Notes: generated from the sequence alone by a model not told the origin. Numbered from the stretch's first letter, positions 41,804-50,892 are shown. The stretch is DNA of 64,000 nucleotides from Paenibacillus terrigena DSM 21567 (GCF_000374845.1 NZ_KB895412.1:62001-126000), one strand, 5' to 3'. A program made the numbers and translations.

Positions 41804-42712
41804 ATGAATTTTATTAATGAACGAGAAAAGAAATTTACGAAACGACAAATTATATTACTTATACTAATAATAGGATATTATTCCCTTTTAATAATGGCTA
41901 CCACATTTGGTCGTTCAGCTGAGAATATCTTTGTAAGAACAATTGATTTCGATGTACTGAGCGAGTATCAACAAGCATGGAATCAATTTTCATTTCATTC
42001 TTTTTTTCATATCATTGTTAATCTAGGTATGCTGTTTCCGCTAGGGATTTTATTATCTTTATTTAGTAGAGTTTTTTTAAAAGCAAAATGGATGTTAATC
42101 TGTTCGATGACAACATCTTTATTTATTGAAACGCTTCAATTTATAACGCTTCGTGGAAGTGCGGAGCTAGACGATTTACTTCATAATACCGTAGGAATGA
42201 TGCTGGGGTATTGCGTATTAAATATAGCTCTTATTATTTTGAAAAAAAAGGGACCATACAAACAAATCGTCAAATATTTAATCTTACCTACTGCAGTAAG
42301 CTTCGTCGCACTTGGAATAATTATTTCATATCAAATGAAGGAATTTGGTAATATGCCGTTTGATCCTTATGGGAAAACGGATATGTCCCATGTCACGATA
42401 AAAACATCACTAGAGTTAAGTGATGAAGGTAAAAAAATGCCTGTTTACGATTCCAAAGGTCAAAAAGTGCGAGACGTTGAAATTATTTCTCCAAATGAAG
42501 CATTTCAAAAATTGAAACATGGAGACATTTATCCTATGGGACCTTTCGGAGCGGGTGAAGAATTTGAAGGTGAGACATTGGTCGTTACAGAGTATAAATT
42601 AGAGCACACCACGGATACAAAAGGATTTTCTCAGCCTGTATATATTTTTCGCGTACAGTTAAAAGATAATGACGTCATTCTTACGGCTCCACCTATTTCC
42701 GCAAGGAAATAA
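41804..42712 (+). CDS. VanZ-family membrane protein 2, AT-rich
   Basis: 302 residues. VanZ domain in the first 190 residues ('HIIVNLGMLFPLGILLSLF', 'SLFIETLQFITLRGSAELDDLLHNTVGMMLGYC') and a fifth helix, followed by an extracytoplasmic domain of about 110 residues ('LVVTEYKLEHTTDTKGFSQPVYIF'). ATG 41804 follows GGAGAGGTG. Codon use is strikingly AT-rich compared with the genes on both sides, so this gene was probably inserted into the operon from another source rather than by local duplication of VanZ 1. Confidence 0.9.
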   Translation: MNFINEREKKFTKRQIILLILIIGYYSLLIMATTFGRSAENIFVRTIDFDVLSEYQQAWNQFSFHSFFHIIVNLGMLFPLGILLSLFSRVFLKAKWMLICSMTTSLFIETLQFITLRGSAELDDLLHNTVGMMLGYCVLNIALIILKKKGPYKQIVKYLILPTAVSFVALGIIISYQMKEFGNMPFDPYGKTDMSHVTIKTSLELSDEGKKMPVYDSKGQKVRDVEIISPNEAFQKLKHGDIYPMGPFGAGEEFEGETLVVTEYKLEHTTDTKGFSQPVYIFRVQLKDNDVILTAPPISARK

Positions 42713-42746
42713 TGTGAAATGAAACACAAGGAAAGGAGGTATGGCC

Positions 42747-43430
42747 ATGGATATTTTAAAAATCGAGCATCTGTCTAAAATATACGGCAAAGGCGAATCG
42801 GCGGTGAAGGCGCTCGACGATGTATCTTTTTCGATCCAGAAAGGCGAATTTGTCGCGATTATCGGCCCGTCTGGATCGGGAAAGTCGACGCTCCTCCATA
42901 TGCTGGGCGGCGTGGATCGGCCGACTGGCGGTAAAGTTTATGTTGAGGATACGGATATGTATGCCTTGAACGAAACACAGCTGGCCATCTTCAGGCGCAG
43001 GCAAATCGGCCTGATCTACCAGTTTTTCAATCTGATTCCCGTCTTGACGGTGGAAGAGAATATGACGCTGCCGCTCTTGCTGGATAACCAAAAGGTAGAT
43101 CAAAAGCAATTGGATGGCCTTGTAAATACGTTGAATTTGCAGCATCGACTAAACCACCTGCCGAATCAGTTATCGGGTGGGCAGCAGCAACGGGTCTCGA
43201 TCGGCAGAGCACTCATCGGCAATCCTGCGATCATGCTGGCCGACGAGCCGACGGGGAACCTGGACAGCAAGAATAGCAGCGAGATCGTCGACTTATTGAA
43301 AATGCTAAATAAAACCTATCATCAGACGCTGATCGTTATTACGCACGACGAACGGATCGCCTTGCAAGCCGACAGGATCATTTCGATTGAAGATGGGAGG
43401 ATCGCCAAAGACGAGGTGATCAGGCGATGA
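42747..43430 (+). CDS. ABC transporter ATPase (MacB/BceA-like)
   Basis: 227 residues. LolD/MacB/BceA-type ATPase: Walker A GPSGSGKST (about 39-47), Q-loop 'YQFFNLIPVLTVEENM', signature LSGGQQQRV, Walker B 'IMLADEPTGNLD' and switch 'VITHDERIA'. The second ATG (42747) is preferred because AAAGGAGG lies 7 bases before it, while 42741 is too close. Its stop overlaps the permease start (ATGA). With the permease it forms a type VII mechanotransmission complex, likely acting with the upstream kinase in sensing and removing peptide or glycopeptide drugs. Confidence 0.92.
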   Translation: MDILKIEHLSKIYGKGESAVKALDDVSFSIQKGEFVAIIGPSGSGKSTLLHMLGGVDRPTGGKVYVEDTDMYALNETQLAIFRRRQIGLIYQFFNLIPVLTVEENMTLPLLLDNQKVDQKQLDGLVNTLNLQHRLNHLPNQLSGGQQQRVSIGRALIGNPAIMLADEPTGNLDSKNSSEIVDLLKMLNKTYHQTLIVITHDERIALQADRIISIEDGRIAKDEVIRR

Positions 43431-46018
43431 ATATTGTTAATACGCTAACCATTCGGCATCTGAAGCAGAACAAGAAACGAACGCTCGTAACCATTATCGG
43501 CGTCATCATTTCGGTTGCCATGGTGACCGCTGTCTCTACGCTTGTGTTTTCCTTTTCGGATTTAATGATCAGACAAGCCATTGTGGATACTGGAGAGTGG
43601 CATGTCCAATATCAAGATGTCACCAAAGAACAGCTTGCGGCGATACAGGGCGATGATGCAACCAAATCCGTTGCGATGACAAGAGACTTTGGCTATGCCC
43701 TATTAGAAGGGGGGCAAAATCCCAATAAGCCGTACTTGTTCATTAAGGCATATGATGCGCGTGGTTTCAAACAATTTCCGGTCGAGCTGAGCAAGGGGCG
43801 TCTCCCGCAAACGGACAAGGAGGTCGTCATATCCGATGCCGTTGCAATGAACGCCAAAGTAAAGTACGACATCGGCGATCGCCTAACCCTTCGCGTCGGC
43901 GAGCGATTCGAGCAAGGAGGCAATCATCCCTTGGATCAGACCGAGCTGCTGCGTTGGGAAGACGGCGCATTGACCGAAACGTTGCAGCATGTCAAGACAA
44001 GGGAGTATACGGTGGTAGGCTTCATTAAGACTGCCTTAGGGGAAACGGCCTGGTCCCCGGGGTATACGATCCTTAGCTATGTCGATGAAAATAGCATCGG
44101 GGAAAACGGTCGAGTCGATGCGTGGGTGGCATTGCAGCGTGTCAATCCGTTCTTGTTCGCTCATGCGGAGGATTTGGCTACTAAAAACCAAATTGAAAAG
44201 GTCCAATATAATAACAGTTTGCTACGTTATTACGGCTTGTCCAAAAGTGAATCCTCGTCCAACATGATGTTCTCCTTATCGGCGATCATTATGGCGGTCA
44301 TTATGATCGGCTCGGTGTCGCTGATCTATAATGCTTTTGCGATATCCGTCTCGGAACGTTCCCGCCATTTAGGGATGCTAGCGAGCGTGGGGGCTACGAA
44401 AAGGCAGAAGCGTAATTCGGTGCTGTTTGAAGGTGTCGTCATTGGCTTGATCAGCATTCCCATTGGCATCCTATGCGGACTTGCCGGGATAGGGATCACT
44501 TTTTGGTTCATGAATTCCATGATTCAAGGGGCATTATGGACCAATGAGAAGCTGACGCTTATCGTCACGCCGTTATCGCTCTTGATTACTTGTGTTGTAT
44601 CGCTGTTGACAATTTTCATTTCGACGTATCTCCCGGCGATCAGGGCATCTAAGGTATCGGCGATGGACGCGATTCGCCAGGCTACCGACGTCAAGCTTAC
44701 GGCCAAAGCGGTGAGAACGTCGAAGATCATTCGTAAGTTTTTTGGGATTGAAGCGGAGATCGGGCTGAAAAACTTAAAAAGGAACAAACGGAGATATCAT
44801 ACCATCGTATTTTCGCTCGTCATCAGCATCGTTTTGTTTTTGACGGTATCATTCTTTACCGCCGGTATGCAGCAATCCCTGGAACTGTCGCGGGAAGGCA
44901 TCAATTACGATATTGAAGTATTGTACGGCAACGGAAAAAGAATAGACGATCGGTTGATACAATCGATTGCATCACTAGACGGCGTAACAGAGTTCAACGT
45001 GATCCAAGCGTTATATAAGAATGCTTGGGTCGATGAAGCGTTCATCGCCGATGAGTTGAAAGAGAAGGTTAAGGCGGATAAGCAGTTACTTCAAGACGGG
45101 AAGTATCCTTACGATATTATGATTCATGCATTGAATGATGCGAGTCTGCGGACCTATGCCAGCGCGGTCGGCGCAGATTACGAGCAGCTGACGGATCCTG
45201 ATCATCCCGCCGCGATCGTGATGGATAGGATTCACTACAAAGATATGGACACGGGAAAATACGTCCAGACGAAGGCCATCTATACGAATGTCGGAGAGCA
45301 TATCGCGTTAACGAACTTCTATAAAGAAAATGGGAAAGAATCGAAGGCAAACGAAGTGACCGTTGCCGCGTTAACGGATCAAGCTCCGATGGGGATGAGC
45401 CCGATAGAAGTAGGCGGGTTAAATATGATCGTGTCGGAACGCGTCATGAATCGATTGGCAGACGAAGAGGATCTAGGTAACGTTCAGATGTATCTCCATT
45501 TGAAAAGCACGGAACCGATGAGAACGCAGCAGGAAATCGAGGAGATGCATGAGGCCAATCTGAATGTCTTCAATGTATATCAATCCAGAAAAAGTGAAGA
45601 ACAAAATATTCTAATGATGTCCGTCTTTTCTTACGGTTTTATCGTATTAATCTCTGCGATTTCCATTGCGAACATTTTTAATACGATTTCGACGGGCGTG
45701 GCCCTTCGCAAACGGGAATTTGCGATGCTGAGATCCGTCGGCATGACGCCAAAAGGCTTTGCGAAAATGATGAACTATGAAAGTGTTTTTTATGGGGTCA
45801 AGTCGCTGCTGTTTGGGCTTCCCGTCAGTTTCGTCGTGATGTATTTAATCTATAGGGCATTTTCGAACAAATTCAGCTACGGGTTCGCCCTTCCATGGAT
45901 GAGCATTCTGTCCGTCATCGTCGCCGTATTTGTCATTGTCGGTTCTGCCATGTTATATTCCGGCGCGAAAGTAAAAAAGGAAAACATTATTGATGCATTG
46001 AAGCAAGAGAATATATGA
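43427..46018 (+). CDS. FtsX/MacB-type ABC permease, 863 residues
   Basis: Two FtsX-type permease units. Helix 1 is near 20-42 and a large extracytoplasmic domain covers about 45-270. Helices near 280-415 ('MMFSLSAIIMAVIMIGSVSLIYNAFA') follow, then a second N-terminal helix near 460-480, another outer domain (490-720) and three C-terminal helices. It is longer than BceB/VraE (about 650 residues) because both halves have a periplasmic-type domain. It couples with the ATPase encoded just before. Last gene of the operon, followed by a strong terminator. Confidence 0.9.
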   Translation: MNIVNTLTIRHLKQNKKRTLVTIIGVIISVAMVTAVSTLVFSFSDLMIRQAIVDTGEWHVQYQDVTKEQLAAIQGDDATKSVAMTRDFGYALLEGGQNPNKPYLFIKAYDARGFKQFPVELSKGRLPQTDKEVVISDAVAMNAKVKYDIGDRLTLRVGERFEQGGNHPLDQTELLRWEDGALTETLQHVKTREYTVVGFIKTALGETAWSPGYTILSYVDENSIGENGRVDAWVALQRVNPFLFAHAEDLATKNQIEKVQYNNSLLRYYGLSKSESSSNMMFSLSAIIMAVIMIGSVSLIYNAFAISVSERSRHLGMLASVGATKRQKRNSVLFEGVVIGLISIPIGILCGLAGIGITFWFMNSMIQGALWTNEKLTLIVTPLSLLITCVVSLLTIFISTYLPAIRASKVSAMDAIRQATDVKLTAKAVRTSKIIRKFFGIEAEIGLKNLKRNKRRYHTIVFSLVISIVLFLTVSFFTAGMQQSLELSREGINYDIEVLYGNGKRIDDRLIQSIASLDGVTEFNVIQALYKNAWVDEAFIADELKEKVKADKQLLQDGKYPYDIMIHALNDASLRTYASAVGADYEQLTDPDHPAAIVMDRIHYKDMDTGKYVQTKAIYTNVGEHIALTNFYKENGKESKANEVTVAALTDQAPMGMSPIEVGGLNMIVSERVMNRLADEEDLGNVQMYLHLKSTEPMRTQQEIEEMHEANLNVFNVYQSRKSEEQNILMMSVFSYGFIVLISAISIANIFNTISTGVALRKREFAMLRSVGMTPKGFAKMMNYESVFYGVKSLLFGLPVSFVVMYLIYRAFSNKFSYGFALPWMSILSVIVAVFVIVGSAMLYSGAKVKKENIIDALKQENI

Positions 46019-46028
46019 TTAGCTATTG

Positions 46029-46058
46029 GCCCTGACTTGGTTGAAGTCAGGGCTTACT
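46029..46058 (+). terminator. Terminator of the VanZ-ABC operon
   Basis: GCCCTGACTT-GGTTG-AAGTCAGGGC, a perfect 10-bp stem 10 bases after the stop. Confidence 0.85.
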
Positions 46059-46097
46059 TCGTTCTGGTGGGTCTCAACGCCGATATATACGCGGGTT

Positions 46098-47129
46098 TTA
46101 TTTTGTGATGGAAGAGGGCGATGATTTTGCTCGGTACCAGGCAAAGGACTCGGTTATGATATCGAGCAATGCAAGCACGACGATGGCGTTTACGAGCCAT
46201 TCTTTCACCCTGGGCCAGTTCGACACTAGGGTTTTGAAGTCATTTCCTTCGGTGGGCATAAGGCTCGAGGCAGTTAAATCTTGGATGAAATGAGGATTCC
46301 ATAGTGCATTATCCGCAAGCATGATGCATACAAGTATCGTTGTCATAATTGTCATCGCAATATGGAAAGCCAGCAACTTGCTCGATCTATAACGCACAAT
46401 AATTCGGGCAATTTCCCTTATAATGGCTAACGAGGCTGCGATCCATAGAAGTGGCCAATAGTGATGGAATACATCGTTGTTCAGAAACGGAACGATTGTG
46501 AACACGCCATCGTGGTTCCTCTAAATTCCGAGCAGATCGGCAGAATTGATGCAGAGCACCATGACCACAATCGTAAAGAATATTCCCAATATCGGCCTTC
46601 TCTTTTTGATTTTCATCTTGGCGTCCGGAATCCGTGGCAAATCGGAGGGTCTCCACGCTTTATTCCTGCTGCCGCTGCCAGCACTATTTAACCGCTGCCT
46701 ATAGTCCATCCAAGCGAATACAACGGTGACCCAAAAGAATCCTTGTGCAGCACCCGATACTAGAGAAATCAGGTAGCTTGTAACCGGTTCTAACCTTTCC
46801 GAATGTGAAAGAAACGTATCAATTATGAAAAAGGCGGTTAGCCCTATGATGATCGAGGTCAAAACAATCTTGAGCGTAGTCAAGTAAGCGTCGATCAGCA
46901 TCGGACCGATGAAGTAACGCTCGTACCCGCGATACTTCGATGCCAGCTCATTCGGTGAGCCTAGTTCAAGCAGTACGCTTTCGACATCCTCTTCAGATGC
47001 TTGGCTAGTCGATATGCGCTCCTCCAGCATATCTTCAATTAGGCTTTGCAATTCTCGTTTAATATCCTCTCTTTGCTGCTCAGGCAAACGCTGCGTCACC
47101 GCATAAATGTAACGGTCAATGACTTCCAT
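46098..47129 (-). pseudogene. HAAS-domain membrane protein gene split by an in-frame TAG
   Basis: From ATG 47129 (GGAGGAGAG upstream) the frame encodes an N-terminal HAAS domain ('VIDRYIYAVTQRLPEQQREDIKRELQSLIEDML') and several membrane helices, reaching 'MVLCINSADLLGI' and then TAG at 46521-46523. The same frame continues without another stop for 141 codons to 46098 ('VFTIVPFLNNDVFHHYWPLLWIAASLAII...'). Restored, the product would be about 343 residues. Its partner regulator gene is also broken. HAAS proteins pair with PadR regulators and are thought to signal at the membrane. Confidence 0.85.
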
Positions 47130-47130
47130 A

Positions 47131-47480
47131 CTACTCTCCTCCTTCAAGATCAATCAGAACGCCTTCCATGCTGGCGACTAGCTTGCGCCACTCCTGATTC
47201 AGTCCCGCATATACTTTCTTCCCGAGGGGCTGAGCAAATAGTATTTACGGGGGCGTGATTCATTCGTATCCCATCTGCTCTCGAGCAGCCCTTGCTTCTC
47301 CAGTCTGCGAAGCAAAGGGTACAAGGTGCAGGGATCGACGGCGATTCCTTTTTCCTCCAATAAGGGTACGAGAGAATAGCCATACCGCGGTTCGGACAAT
47401 TGACTGAGCACACCAATGACAATCGTGCCTCGCCGCAGCTCGCTTAGTAAACCCGTTATCGTTTCATTTACATCCGCCAT
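47131..47480 (-). pseudogene. PadR-family regulator gene with frameshift
   Basis: The winged-helix domain is intact ('RRGTIVIGVLSQLSEPRYGYSLVPLLEE', 'TLYPLLRRLEKQGLLESRW', 'RKYYLLSPSGRK'), but the frame then ends early at 47199. In the next frame the family's C-terminus continues perfectly ('VYAGLNQEWRKLVASMEGVLID...') to a TAG at 47131-47133, one base before the HAAS start. One A seems to be missing from the GAAAGTA near 47213-47220. The start at 47480 has a good CAGGAG. Confidence 0.85.
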
Positions 47481-47587
47481 ATGATCAGCTCCTGGAAAAT
47501 ATCATACACTATTGTAAATGGAACAGTATCATTGTTTTTACTTGTGTGGTTGGAATTGAAAAATGAACTGAATAATGTGATTGTATG

Positions 47588-47614
47588 GCTCCCGAGACCT
47601 TGAGGTTCAGGAGC
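47588..47614. repeat. Hairpin repeat (copy 2 of 2)
   Basis: GCTCCCGA-g-ACC-TTGA-GGT-TCAGGAGC. Together with its left flank it matches 31222-31263. The change CCTGA to CCCGA in the left arm keeps pairing possible through a G-U or leaves one mismatch. Confidence 0.75.
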
Positions 47615-47723
47615 TAGTTCAGTGCTTTCTGACTTGAAAAGTCGCCTGCTATTTTCCCAGGTTATGGTATGATAAGTAGTGGTAGAGGATACGCACAGAC
47701 ATAGGTTGAGAGGAAGGATGCTA

Positions 47724-48587
47724 GTGCATAGAAATCCATACTACTCTATAGGGCAGACGGCGAAGATTTGCAATATCTCCATCCAGACCCTGCGATATTA
47801 TGACAAGATTGGCCTTATGAAGCCTAGTGAAATTGATAGGAGCTCTGGCTATCGGTATTATTCCAATCTGGACATCCTGCATATTAAAATCGTTCAAGAT
47901 ATGAAATCGTTAGATTTTTCACTTGAGGAAATTCGTTATACGTTACAAAGCGAGAGCCTGGATCGTCTCATGGGGTTGTTGAAAGCCAAACATGAGGAAG
48001 CTCTGCAGGAAAAACTTCGACTGGAGCGCATTACGACTTCTATTGAACAAAGAATCAAGCAAATTGATGCTCTGTTGGAGCTGAACAGCGGTACAAAGGA
48101 TTCCGAAGTTCTTATTGAGTTGAAGGAGCTCGAGGATCGTTATGTCGCTTTTGACCGGAAGCGATCCGTTTGTAGAATGGAGACTTCGGTGCTGCGGTTT
48201 ACCGAGCTATTTGGAAGGATCTATGAAAACGGGATGCTTCCTAGCGGATATATCATGACGATCTACCATGAGAATATTATGACGTTCGATCGGAACGATA
48301 CCGATCTTGAGGTTGCTATTCCCATCAAGAGGGTCGAGACAAACCGCAGCTTCACACGCGTGATTCCAGGGGGGACCTATATTACGGCACTGTATACCGG
48401 GATTCCTACGGAACAATCGTACAAATGCATATATGGAAAATTACTGGAATGGATGGCCATGAACGGCTACTGTGAGAGTGGTCCGGTCGTGGAGAAATAT
48501 TTGGTGGATATGACGCAGATGACAAAGCATGAAGATTATTTGATCGAGCTCCAAGTGCCTGTTAATCAAAAAAGATTGACCCTATAG
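47724..48587 (+). CDS. MerR-family regulator with GyrI-like effector domain (BmrR type)
   Basis: 287 residues. The MerR winged helix (about 6-75, 'YSIGQTAKICNISIQTLRYYDKIGLMKPSEID...YRYYSNLDI') and a coiled coil (about 80-130) lead into a GyrI-like drug-binding domain (about 145-285). The start is the GTG at 47724, with GAGAGGAAGG upstream. Its stop codon lies inside the stem of a small terminator. The epimerase gene 50 bp downstream is the probable target. Family members bend promoters with over-long spacers on binding lipophilic cations. Confidence 0.88.
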   Translation: MHRNPYYSIGQTAKICNISIQTLRYYDKIGLMKPSEIDRSSGYRYYSNLDILHIKIVQDMKSLDFSLEEIRYTLQSESLDRLMGLLKAKHEEALQEKLRLERITTSIEQRIKQIDALLELNSGTKDSEVLIELKELEDRYVAFDRKRSVCRMETSVLRFTELFGRIYENGMLPSGYIMTIYHENIMTFDRNDTDLEVAIPIKRVETNRSFTRVIPGGTYITALYTGIPTEQSYKCIYGKLLEWMAMNGYCESGPVVEKYLVDMTQMTKHEDYLIELQVPVNQKRLTL

Positions 48588-48606
48588 CTGCTATAGGGTT
48601 TATTGT
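48579..48606 (+). terminator. Weak terminator overlapping the MerR stop codon
   Basis: ACCCTATAG-CTG-CTATAGGGT followed by TTATTGTATTT. The MerR stop codon (48585-48587) is part of the left arm, so a ribosome finishing MerR would open the hairpin and let transcription reach the epimerase gene. Confidence 0.65.
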
Positions 48607-48639
48607 ATTTGGCAGGAAGACTTGAGAGGGGAGACTATC

Positions 48640-49575
48640 ATGCACGTCATATTAGGAACGGGGCCGTTAGGGATGTCCATCATGAGAGAGCTTATAGACC
48701 AGGGAGAGCGAGTAAGAATGGTTAGCTATAGCGGGAAGGCTGCACTGCCTCCCGGCGTACAGCACGAGAAGGCCGATCTCCTAGATGCGGAGCAAGCTGC
48801 AAAAATCATGCAAGAGGCGAGGGTCATCTATCACTGTGCGCAGCCGGCATATCATCAATGGGGAAAGCTGTTCATGCGAATGCAGGATAACATCGTATCC
48901 GGTGCGATGGCTGCCGGGGTGAAGCTGGTAGTGGCCGAGAATTTATATATGTATGGTTTGGTCCAGGGAAGTATGCACGAACAATTGCCCCATGCGGCCA
49001 CGACCAGGAAAGGAGTTCTCCGATCCGAAATGTCCCGCAAGCTGTTGAAGCTGCATCAGGATGGATTGCTTCAAGTCGTTATCGGAAGAGGGTCCGATTT
49101 TTTTGGGCCGGGCGTTCTTGGTTCTGCGATTGGGGAGCGCTTTTTCAAGCCAATTGTAGCGGGCAAGCCTTGTACGGTGCTTGGCGACCCGGACAAGAAG
49201 CACACCTATACGTTCATCCACGACTTCGGTAAGGCGCTTGTGGCATTGGGTGGTCAGGAGGATACCTACGGTCAATCCTGGCATGTACCGAATGCAGACG
49301 CCGTTACGACGAGGCAGTTTGCCGAAATAGCTTATTGTGCTGCCGGTTTTCCGGCATCCATTCGAACGATGGGCAAGGGCATGCTCCGCATAGGAGGATT
49401 GTTTATTCCAGAGGCGCGCGAAACTATTGAGATGACGTACCAATTCGAGCATGATTTTGTCGTGGACCACAGCAAATTCAGCGCGAGATTCGAGCTTCCT
49501 GCCACGCCGCTGGAGCATGCGATCGCCCAAACGTTGGAATGGTTTCAATCGCAAAATCCTAAGGCAGCTGGCTGA
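48640..49575 (+). CDS. NAD-dependent epimerase/dehydratase (extended SDR) protein
   Basis: 311 residues. Rossmann motif 'VILGTGPLGMSI' at the N-terminus; mid-part 'ENLYMYGLVQG' supplies the Tyr of an SDR active site, but the usual YxxxK Lys is not present. 'GRGSDFFGPGVLGSAIG' and 'TYTFIHDFGKALVALG' are typical of extended SDR proteins. It probably reduces or isomerises a sugar nucleotide or steroid-like substrate, or serves as a redox sensor. ATG 48640 follows GAGGGGAGA. A dead copy of its last third lies at 30768-31162. Confidence 0.82.
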   Translation: MHVILGTGPLGMSIMRELIDQGERVRMVSYSGKAALPPGVQHEKADLLDAEQAAKIMQEARVIYHCAQPAYHQWGKLFMRMQDNIVSGAMAAGVKLVVAENLYMYGLVQGSMHEQLPHAATTRKGVLRSEMSRKLLKLHQDGLLQVVIGRGSDFFGPGVLGSAIGERFFKPIVAGKPCTVLGDPDKKHTYTFIHDFGKALVALGGQEDTYGQSWHVPNADAVTTRQFAEIAYCAAGFPASIRTMGKGMLRIGGLFIPEARETIEMTYQFEHDFVVDHSKFSARFELPATPLEHAIAQTLEWFQSQNPKAAG

Positions 49576-49593
49576 CGAGTAGTTCATGTGCAT

Positions 49594-49715
49594 CCTGTAA
49601 GATCGATGACTTATAAGAAATTCTAGCCCTTAAAGTGACTTAGGGGCTTTTTTGTATATGCATGAAACGACAATGTTTTCCATCTTGTGGTATGATTTTA
49701 CTAGTAGCAATTATG
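49594..49715. repeat. About 120-bp intergenic repeat (copy 2 of 2)
   Basis: Matches 26519-26639 from CCTGTAAG to CAATTATG, including the terminator hairpin and the conserved TATGAT segment. Here it is followed at once by another terminator (49717-49752). Confidence 0.8.
49625..49653 (+). terminator. Terminator of the MerR-epimerase unit
   Basis: AGCCCTTAA-AGTGAC-TTAGGGGCT then TTTTTT, inside the repeat copy. Confidence 0.85.
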
Positions 49716-49752
49716 AAGCCCCTGTGAGTTTTATCTCGCAAGGGCTTTTTTT
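49667..49752 (+). ncRNA. Possible small RNA: promoter-like repeat followed by a terminator
   Basis: ACGACA (49667-49672), 18-bp spacer and TATGAT (49691-49696) resemble a sigma-A promoter. About 20 bases later a strong hairpin (AGCCCCTGTGAG / CTCGCAAGGGCT, 49717-49745) with seven T would end a transcript of roughly 50 nt. The alternative is a tandem backup terminator. No expression evidence can be drawn from sequence. Confidence 0.3.
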
Positions 49753-49871
49753 CATGCGATTGTATGCCAATAACACCGCAGCCGAATGAGGTTTGAGCCT
49801 ACCACGAACGTAATTTGCTTCCAAAGGCTGTTTAAAAATTAGCCCGGTGCGGCATTTTTTGTTCATATATG

Positions 49872-49900
49872 TTGACAATGATAATCATTATCAATAATGT
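49872..49900 (+). promoter_or_regulatory. Fur box on a sigma-A promoter
   Basis: GACAATGATAATCATTATC (49874-49892) matches the classical 19-bp Fur consensus at 18 of 19 positions. It covers the spacer of a promoter with TTGACA (49872-49877), 17 bp, TAATGT (49895-49900). Iron-bound Fur should repress the downstream AraC regulator and siderophore-binding lipoprotein. Confidence 0.9.
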
Positions 49901-49920
49901 GTAAATAGACGAGAGTCCTC

Positions 49921-50046
49921 ATGCCTCTCGATGCCAATGACTTCGAGCTGGAACAGCAGCTTGTTGAATCGTATGTACTGCTTGTGGTCAAGAGCTGCAC
50001 AGGATGTACAACGATCATCTCAGGATTACCAGTAAACTACGATTGA
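49921..50046 (+). CDS. Small ORF (41 residues) between Fur box and AraC gene
   Basis: Reads MPLDANDFELEQQLVESYVL and then a 'KSCTGCTTII' block with a CxxC. It starts 21 bp after the Fur-box promoter and ends 15 bp before the AraC start. The ribosome binding site is weak (GAGAG). It could be a leader peptide, a metal-binding micropeptide or a gene remnant. Confidence 0.3.
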   Translation: MPLDANDFELEQQLVESYVLLVVKSCTGCTTIISGLPVNYD

Positions 50047-50061
50047 AATGAGGTATGCAAT

Positions 50062-50892
50062 GTGAAAATCGACGTAAATCAGTTAGCAGAGCATTTTGCA
50101 CACACTCCTTTTCAAGTAGAAGGAGTATATCGATATGCTAGAAATCCAGGTGTCCCTTACGCTGACTATACAGATTCTTTTCCTGGATTTGTATTTCCAC
50201 TTACAGGGAAGATACAATTTCAATTTAATGGCACGCCTTATATCTTTTCGCCAGGAAAAGTTGTGCATGGGGGTGCAAAAATGAAACTAGATCAAAAAAT
50301 GTTTGGTATAACGAACTGGGAATATATTCTTGTTCAATACCGGATATGTAATTCAGAACTAGAAGAGTCAAGCTTTTCTCATCAGCATTTTGAATTATCA
50401 ACAGGACAATCTCCTCGTCTTATCGATTTAATTATGCGTCTTTGGCATGTGTATAATCAGCGTGGGGGTATTTCGATGTTTCAGACTGAAATGCTGTTTC
50501 GCGAAGTACTGAATGAGACCTTATTATGTGTTATGAATAGGGAAGATAGCTGTGAAACAACACATACTTTATTCGAACGGGTATCTAATTATATTCATGA
50601 ATACTATAATCAAAGCCTTACAATAGCATCGCTTGCAGAACAAAATAACGTTAATCGAAATCGACTTTCTTATGTATTTAGAAGACATGCAGGTATGGGA
50701 CCAGCAGAATATTTATTAAAATATCGTATAAACATGGCGCAAGAAATGCTATTTACAAGTGATGCGCCTGTACAACAAATTGCACAAACTGTTGGAATTG
50801 TTGACCCCTTTTATTTTAGTAGAGTGTTCAAGAAACAATTTGGTATTTCTCCTACGGAATATCGAGAGAAGTTCATTAATAATCCATGCTAA
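50062..50892 (+). CDS. AraC-family regulator of siderophore uptake (Btr-like)
   Basis: 276 residues. An N-terminal cupin sensor (about 15-90, 'PGFVFPLTGKIQFQFNGTPYIFSPGKVVHGG') is joined to two C-terminal HTHs (about 175-272, 'LTIASLAEQNNVNRNRLSYVFRRHAGMGPAEYL', 'VQQIAQTVGIVDPFYFSRVFKKQFGISPTEYRE'). The GTG start follows GAGGT. It lies behind a Fur box and ahead of a siderophore-binding lipoprotein, like Btr in Bacillus, which activates uptake on binding a siderophore. AT-rich compared with the epimerase gene upstream. Confidence 0.85.
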   Translation: MKIDVNQLAEHFAHTPFQVEGVYRYARNPGVPYADYTDSFPGFVFPLTGKIQFQFNGTPYIFSPGKVVHGGAKMKLDQKMFGITNWEYILVQYRICNSELEESSFSHQHFELSTGQSPRLIDLIMRLWHVYNQRGGISMFQTEMLFREVLNETLLCVMNREDSCETTHTLFERVSNYIHEYYNQSLTIASLAEQNNVNRNRLSYVFRRHAGMGPAEYLLKYRINMAQEMLFTSDAPVQQIAQTVGIVDPFYFSRVFKKQFGISPTEYREKFINNPC

